Of a DNA stretch of 9,811 bases, positions 6,871-9,811 are shown piece after piece; position 1 is the stretch's first letter, and the number at the start of each line of letters is the position of its first letter. This DNA comes from Chloroflexota bacterium (GTDB lineage: Bacteria; Chloroflexota; Limnocylindria; QHBO01), in the NCBI GenBank assembly GCA_013820865.1, contig JACDHU010000040.1, forward strand, positions 1 to 9,811, in the 5' to 3' direction. Made by a program: the position numbers and the translations under genes. The notes below the pieces were generated by a model. It searched no databases. It was given only the letters and a program-made list of their open reading frames with translations, and was not told where the DNA came from.

Positions 6871-8280
6871 GTGGTCGAGCGCGGGGAGCGCATTCACATC
6901 ATCGGGATCGCGGGATCGGGGGCCGCCGGGACGGCGCTGCTCCTTCAGCGGGCGGGAGCCCTCGTCGACGGCTGTGATAGTGATCCGCCGTCGCCGTACA
7001 CACCACCCCTGGACGCGGCCGGCATCACGTATGCGACCGGCCATGACGCTGCACATCTCGAGGGCGTCAGTCGCGTTGCCATATCGCCCGCGATCCGCGC
7101 TGTGACGGATCACCCCGAGCTCGCCGCAGCGCGCTCTCGAGGTCTCTCGATCGTGACCTGGCAGGAGCTGTTGGGTGAGCTGATGTCCGCGCCGGGGCGC
7201 ATCGGCCTGGGAGTCAGCGGCACCCATGGAAAGTCGACGACGACCGCCCTCTTCGGCCACCTGCTCATCGCGGCCGGGCTGGATCCGACGGTGGAGGTGG
7301 GTGCTCATATCGAACCGTGGGGCGCATCGGTCCGGGCTGGTGCGGGGGCGCCATTCCTGGTGGAGGCCGACGAATTTGGAGACAACTTCCTCAACTATCA
7401 TCCTGCTGGAGCGATCATCACGAATGTCGAGATGGACCATCCGGATTTCTTCGCCGATGCGAGCGCCGTGATGGACTCGTTCGAGCGTTTTGTGCGCGGC
7501 ATGGGTTCGCATCCGGCGCTGAATGGACGTCTGCTGGTCATCACCGCCGACGATCCTGGCGCGAACGAGCTCGTCAAGCGCCTGGGCGATTGGGACGGAC
7601 GCATCCTGCGCTACGGGCCAGGCGGTGAGATGATGGCCACCGCGATCCTGCGTGGTCGCAAGGGCACGGCATTCACCCTGTTTGACCATCGCTTCGAGAT
7701 GAGCCTGGCGGGGCAGCACAATGTCCTCAACGCCACGGCGGCGCTCATCATGGCCCGCATGCTCGGTGCTGACCTGGACCTCCTGGCCGACGGCCTGAGA
7801 TCGTTCGTGGGAGCCGGACGCCGCATGGAGCTGATCGCGGATACTGCCACCGTGACGATCTACGATGACTACGGGCATCACCCCACCGAAGTTCGAGCCG
7901 CGTTGAGCGCCGCGCGTCAGATGGTCGGAGCTGACCGCCGCCTGTGGGCTGTCTTCGAGCCGCACATGTACTCGCGCACTTTGCTGCTGATGGATGCCTT
8001 CTCGACCGCCTTCACCGATGCGAACGAGGTCGTCATCGCAGATATCTTCGCGTCGCGCGACACCCCGGAAGCCATGGCCTCGACCTCGGCCGAACACCTC
8101 GCCGATGCCATCGAGCGCGCGTCCGGCGTGCCATCGATCGCCACGGGCGACGTCGAGACCACCACCGAGTACGTGGCGGATCATCTCGGCAGTGGCGACG
8201 CCGTGCTGGTCATGGGTGCCGGCAAGTCGTATCGCATCGCCCGCGGCCTCGCTGAGCGGCTTGTGGGCTCCGCCTCATGA
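6871..8280 (+). CDS. murC: UDP-N-acetylmuramate--L-alanine ligase (MurC)
   Basis: MurC uses ATP to join L-alanine to UDP-N-acetylmuramic acid, the first step of peptidoglycan stem-peptide synthesis in the cytoplasm. The 469 residues match the family. The N-terminal Rossmann part has IHIIGIAGSGAAGTAL, the central ATPase part has GTHGKSTTT (117-125, K121), LVEADEFGDNFLNYHP and ITNVEMDHPDFF, and the C-terminal part has DYGHHPTEVRA (333 on), FEPHMYSRT and VLVMGAGKSYRIA. DYGHHPTE and the PHxYSRT motif favour MurC over MurD, E and F. The EADEF motif, in place of the usual EADES(D), recalls Mpl, which joins a ready-made tripeptide; a minor chance remains that it prefers another substrate. GTG start, four bases after the pncC stop; its own stop overlaps the next ATG by four bases (ATGA). 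It lies away from any visible mur cluster. Confidence 0.9.
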   Translation: MVERGERIHIIGIAGSGAAGTALLLQRAGALVDGCDSDPPSPYTPPLDAAGITYATGHDAAHLEGVSRVAISPAIRAVTDHPELAAARSRGLSIVTWQELLGELMSAPGRIGLGVSGTHGKSTTTALFGHLLIAAGLDPTVEVGAHIEPWGASVRAGAGAPFLVEADEFGDNFLNYHPAGAIITNVEMDHPDFFADASAVMDSFERFVRGMGSHPALNGRLLVITADDPGANELVKRLGDWDGRILRYGPGGEMMATAILRGRKGTAFTLFDHRFEMSLAGQHNVLNATAALIMARMLGADLDLLADGLRSFVGAGRRMELIADTATVTIYDDYGHHPTEVRAALSAARQMVGADRRLWAVFEPHMYSRTLLLMDAFSTAFTDANEVVIADIFASRDTPEAMASTSAEHLADAIERASGVPSIATGDVETTTEYVADHLGSGDAVLVMGAGKSYRIARGLAERLVGSAS

Positions 8281-8654
8281 CCGGCCTGCGCTCCGCGGTG
8301 CTTGGCGCGGTGCTGGCGGTGGCCGTGGCGATGGCGTATCAGGCTGTCGTTCGCCTGGTCGACGCCTCAGGCGCCCGGGACCAGCCGGCCCTCATCCTGA
8401 TCCTGCTGCTGGCCGCCTTTCTCGGCGTGCTCACCGCCGTCGTGACCCGCATGCTGCGTCTGCCAGGGGCGACCGCTCCGACCGTCCTGGTCCTGGGCTG
8501 GACGCTCGTGCCCGTGGTACTGAGCGCCATCCCGAGCGCAGCCACGGGGCTGTTTGCCGGAGACGCCGGCCTCACCGCAGGCCAGGCGCTGGCTCTCGCC
8601 ACGGCAACGGTGGCCGCCGCGGTCACGCTCGGAGTGCCCGCAGAGCGCCGATAG
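8277..8654 (+). CDS. Small four-helix membrane protein, unrecognised
   Basis: I do not recognise this 125-residue protein. It is strongly hydrophobic, with four predicted membrane segments at about 7-29, 38-59, 68-90 and 99-120. The short connecting loops hold the few charged residues: RLVDASGARDQ between segments 1 and 2, and RMLRLPG between 2 and 3. No catalytic motif, metal site or signal-peptidase site stands out. The ATG lies inside the murC stop (ATGA overlap) and no ribosome binding site is evident, so translation is probably coupled to murC. That coupling and the clean hydrophobic pattern argue that it is a real gene. A link to cell-envelope assembly is suggested only by position. A hairpin begins four bases after its stop, which would make it the last gene of the operon. 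Confidence 0.72.
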   Translation: MTGLRSAVLGAVLAVAVAMAYQAVVRLVDASGARDQPALILILLLAAFLGVLTAVVTRMLRLPGATAPTVLVLGWTLVPVVLSAIPSAATGLFAGDAGLTAGQALALATATVAAAVTLGVPAERR

Positions 8655-8657
8655 AGT

Positions 8658-8676
8658 CCGCGGCTGAGTGCTGCGG
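8658..8676 (+). terminator. Hairpin after the end of the operon
   Basis: CCGCGGC (8658-8664) pairs with GCTGCGG (8670-8676), seven pairs with one G-U, around the loop TGAGT. It starts four bases after the stop of the membrane protein. No T-run follows, so it is at best a weak or U-less terminator. A second small GC stem lies at 8717-8730 (GGGGC, loop GGAG, GCCCC) in the same gap. Both could be chance in GC-rich DNA. Confidence 0.35.
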
Positions 8677-8743
8677 GCAACAGCGGTCTACATGTAAATA
8701 CTTCGGGCCCACCGAGGGGGCGGAGGCCCCGCCAAACGGGGTA

Positions 8744-8757
8744 GTTGCATCCGCAAC
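8744..8757 (+). promoter_or_regulatory. Inverted repeat overlapping the pirin promoter (possible operator)
   Basis: GTTGC (8744-8748) and GCAAC (8753-8757) form a perfect 5-4-5 dyad that covers the proposed -35 element. The core TTGCAT recurs at 8775-8780, exactly 30 bases on, just over the expected transcription start. A dimeric repressor such as a MarR-type protein could bind such a site; no regulator gene is visible nearby. The repeat is seen directly; operator function is inferred. Confidence 0.35.
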
Positions 8758-8772
8758 CAATAGGTGTATGCT
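8745..8772 (+). promoter_or_regulatory. Probable sigma-70-type promoter of the pirin gene
   Basis: TTGCAT (8745-8750) and TATGCT (8767-8772) are separated by 16 bases and match the TTGACA and TATAAT consensus in 3 and 4 of 6 positions. The region is unusually AT-rich for this window. A start of transcription about 7 bases after the -10 element would fall on or next to the A of the ATG at 8779, predicting a leaderless mRNA. Confidence 0.45.
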
Positions 8773-8778
8773 GTTTGC

Positions 8779-9780
8779 ATGCCTGCCATCACCGTCGACG
8801 ACATCACCGTACTCCCTCGTATTGCAACACCGGACGTCACCAGTGTTCGGCAACGCGCCGTCCGCGGAATCACGACCGCTCCGCGCGGGTTCGAGGGGGA
8901 CGGCTTCCCGGTGCGCCGCGCCTTCAATGGGGTCGATCTGATGGAGCTGGACCCGTTCATTCATCTCGACCAGATGGGCGAGGTTGAGTACGCCCCCGGA
9001 GAGCCGAAGGGCACGCCCTGGCATCCGCACCGCGGCTTCGAGACCGTCACGTATCTCATGGACGGCACGTTCGAGCACAGCGACTCGAACGGAGGTGGGG
9101 GAGTCATCAGCAATGGCGATACCCAGTGGATGACCGCCGGCGCAGGGATCCTGCACATCGAGAAGCCACCGGAGGCGTTGGTCGTCAGCGGGGGGCTGTT
9201 TCACGGCTTCCAGCTGTGGGTGAACCTCCCGAAGGCGCAGAAGTGGTCGCCGCCACGCTACCAGGACATCCGCGCGGGTGAGGTTGGCCTGTTGGCATCT
9301 GCCGATGGGGGAGCCCTCGTCCGCGTCATCGCGGGCGAGGTCGCTGGACACGCCGGTCCGGGATCGACCTACACGCCGATGTCGCTGGTCCACGCCACCC
9401 TGAGCCCCGAAGCAACGCTGTCGATGCCATGGCGCGCCGATTACAACGCGCTGGTGTACGTGATGGCCGGATCCGGAACGGTGGGTTCAGAGCAGATTCC
9501 TGTCACCATGGGCCAGCTCGCGGTCCTGGGTCCCGGGAATGCGCTCACGGTCGCGGCATCGCTGACGCAGGAGAGCCGCAGTCCGACGCTGGACGTGCTC
9601 ATCCTCGGCGGCCATCCGATCCGTGAGCCAGTCGCCTGGGCCGGTCCGTTCGTGATGAATACACGTGAGGAGGTCATGCAGGCCCTCACCGACTACGAGG
9701 CCGGCAAGCTGGGCAGCATCCCGGCCGTTCATGGTGCGCCGACGACGCTCACCGAGTCCACGCCGCCGGGCGCCGCCTGA
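8779..9780 (+). CDS. Pirin family bicupin protein
   Basis: Pirins are iron-binding double-cupin proteins; some bacterial members cleave quercetin (quercetin 2,3-dioxygenase activity) and others act as protein or transcription partners. The 333-residue product has the diagnostic N-terminal cupin: RAFNGVDLMELDPFIHLDQM, WHPHRGFETVTYLMDGTFEH, and the stretch WMTAGAGILHIEKP. The four expected metal ligands are all present (H82, H84, H126, E128). Then comes GGLFHGFQLWVNLPKAQKW and a C-terminal cupin of the pirin_C type (LVYVMAGSG to LILGGHPIREPVAWAGPFVMNT), ending with a short Pro/Thr-rich tail. The ATG at 8779 is preferred over an in-frame GTG at 8764, which would sit within the promoter. There is no good ribosome binding site; AGGTG lies 12 bases upstream. 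It is separated from the operon before it and probably has its own promoter. The physiological substrate cannot be told from the sequence. Confidence 0.92.
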   Translation: MPAITVDDITVLPRIATPDVTSVRQRAVRGITTAPRGFEGDGFPVRRAFNGVDLMELDPFIHLDQMGEVEYAPGEPKGTPWHPHRGFETVTYLMDGTFEHSDSNGGGGVISNGDTQWMTAGAGILHIEKPPEALVVSGGLFHGFQLWVNLPKAQKWSPPRYQDIRAGEVGLLASADGGALVRVIAGEVAGHAGPGSTYTPMSLVHATLSPEATLSMPWRADYNALVYVMAGSGTVGSEQIPVTMGQLAVLGPGNALTVAASLTQESRSPTLDVLILGGHPIREPVAWAGPFVMNTREEVMQALTDYEAGKLGSIPAVHGAPTTLTESTPPGAA

Positions 9781-9794
9781 GGCCGCCCGCGGCC
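9781..9794 (+). terminator. Short GC hairpin right after the pirin stop
   Basis: GGCCG (9781-9785) pairs with CGGCC (9790-9794) around CCCG, starting at the base after the stop codon. It is short, the sequence after it is GC-rich, and the window ends 17 bases later, so a terminator role is only a suggestion. Confidence 0.2.
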
Positions 9795-9811
9795 GGCTGC
9801 ACGGGCATTGC

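Noticed and set aside
6547..8184. A 545-codon open frame on the - strand opposite pncC and murC
   Set aside because: It has no recognisable domain and low-complexity Arg/His/Asp composition, and it lies across two well-supported + strand genes.
8717..8733. GC-rich stem (GGGGC/GCCCC or GGCGG/CCGCC) as a terminator
   Set aside because: Only five pairs, two competing foldings and no T-run; expected by chance in DNA this rich in G and C.
8764..8778. GTG at 8764 as the pirin start
   Set aside because: It overlaps the proposed -10 element and lacks a ribosome site; the ATG at 8779 gives a normal N-terminus.
7994..8941. A 315-codon + strand frame running across the murC end, the membrane protein and the pirin start
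   Set aside because: It is an Arg/Pro/Ser-rich off-frame reading that crosses an intergenic gap and three better-supported genes.

Overview
The window is a GC-rich, single-strand run of housekeeping genes; every supported gene reads on the + strand. The best guess for the host is a GC-rich member of the Chloroflexota (for example the Limnocylindria or a neighbouring class) or a related lineage. This rests on GC content, on several GTG starts with tight gene overlaps, on the gene order, and on a MurC whose substrate-domain motif reads EADEF rather than the common EADES. It is an inference; no rRNA or other marker here settles it.

Layout. Positions 3-308 hold the end of polynucleotide phosphorylase (KH tail plus S1 domain). 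A 199-base gap (309-507) carries a perfect 13-bp hairpin and two weaker stem-loops. Then comes a close-packed block: RNase J (508-2172), an FtsK/SpoIIIE DNA translocase (2178-4556), a RodZ-like membrane HTH protein with Ig-like repeats (4553-5848), YajQ (5855-6346), a stand-alone CinA C-terminal / PncC amidase (6351-6866), MurC (6871-8280) and a small unrecognised four-helix membrane protein (8277-8654). Gaps in this block are 4-6 bases and two junctions are 4-base overlaps (GTGA, ATGA), so it probably forms one operon of seven genes. After a 124-base gap with a hairpin and a probable promoter, a pirin-family bicupin gene (8779-9780) stands as its own transcription unit, likely read from a leaderless mRNA.

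How the genes fit together. PNPase and RNase J are the 3'-5' exonuclease and the 5'-3' exo/endonuclease of bacterial mRNA turnover. FtsK, the RodZ-like protein and MurC link chromosome segregation, rod-shape/elongation machinery and peptidoglycan precursor synthesis. PncC recycles nicotinamide mononucleotide formed, among other sources, by NAD-dependent DNA ligase. The order RNase J - FtsK - RodZ - CinA resembles the neighbourhood known from Bacillus and other bacteria (spoIIIE ... ymfM - pgsA - cinA - recA), with YajQ sitting where pgsA would be and MurC where recA would be.

I found no mobile element, CRISPR array, tRNA, rRNA, toxin-antitoxin pair or defence system. The window is mostly ordinary core genome. 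The points most worth a second look are the probably leaderless pirin promoter with an overlapping inverted repeat, the structured RNase J leader, the orphan membrane protein coupled to murC, and the rearranged gene order.
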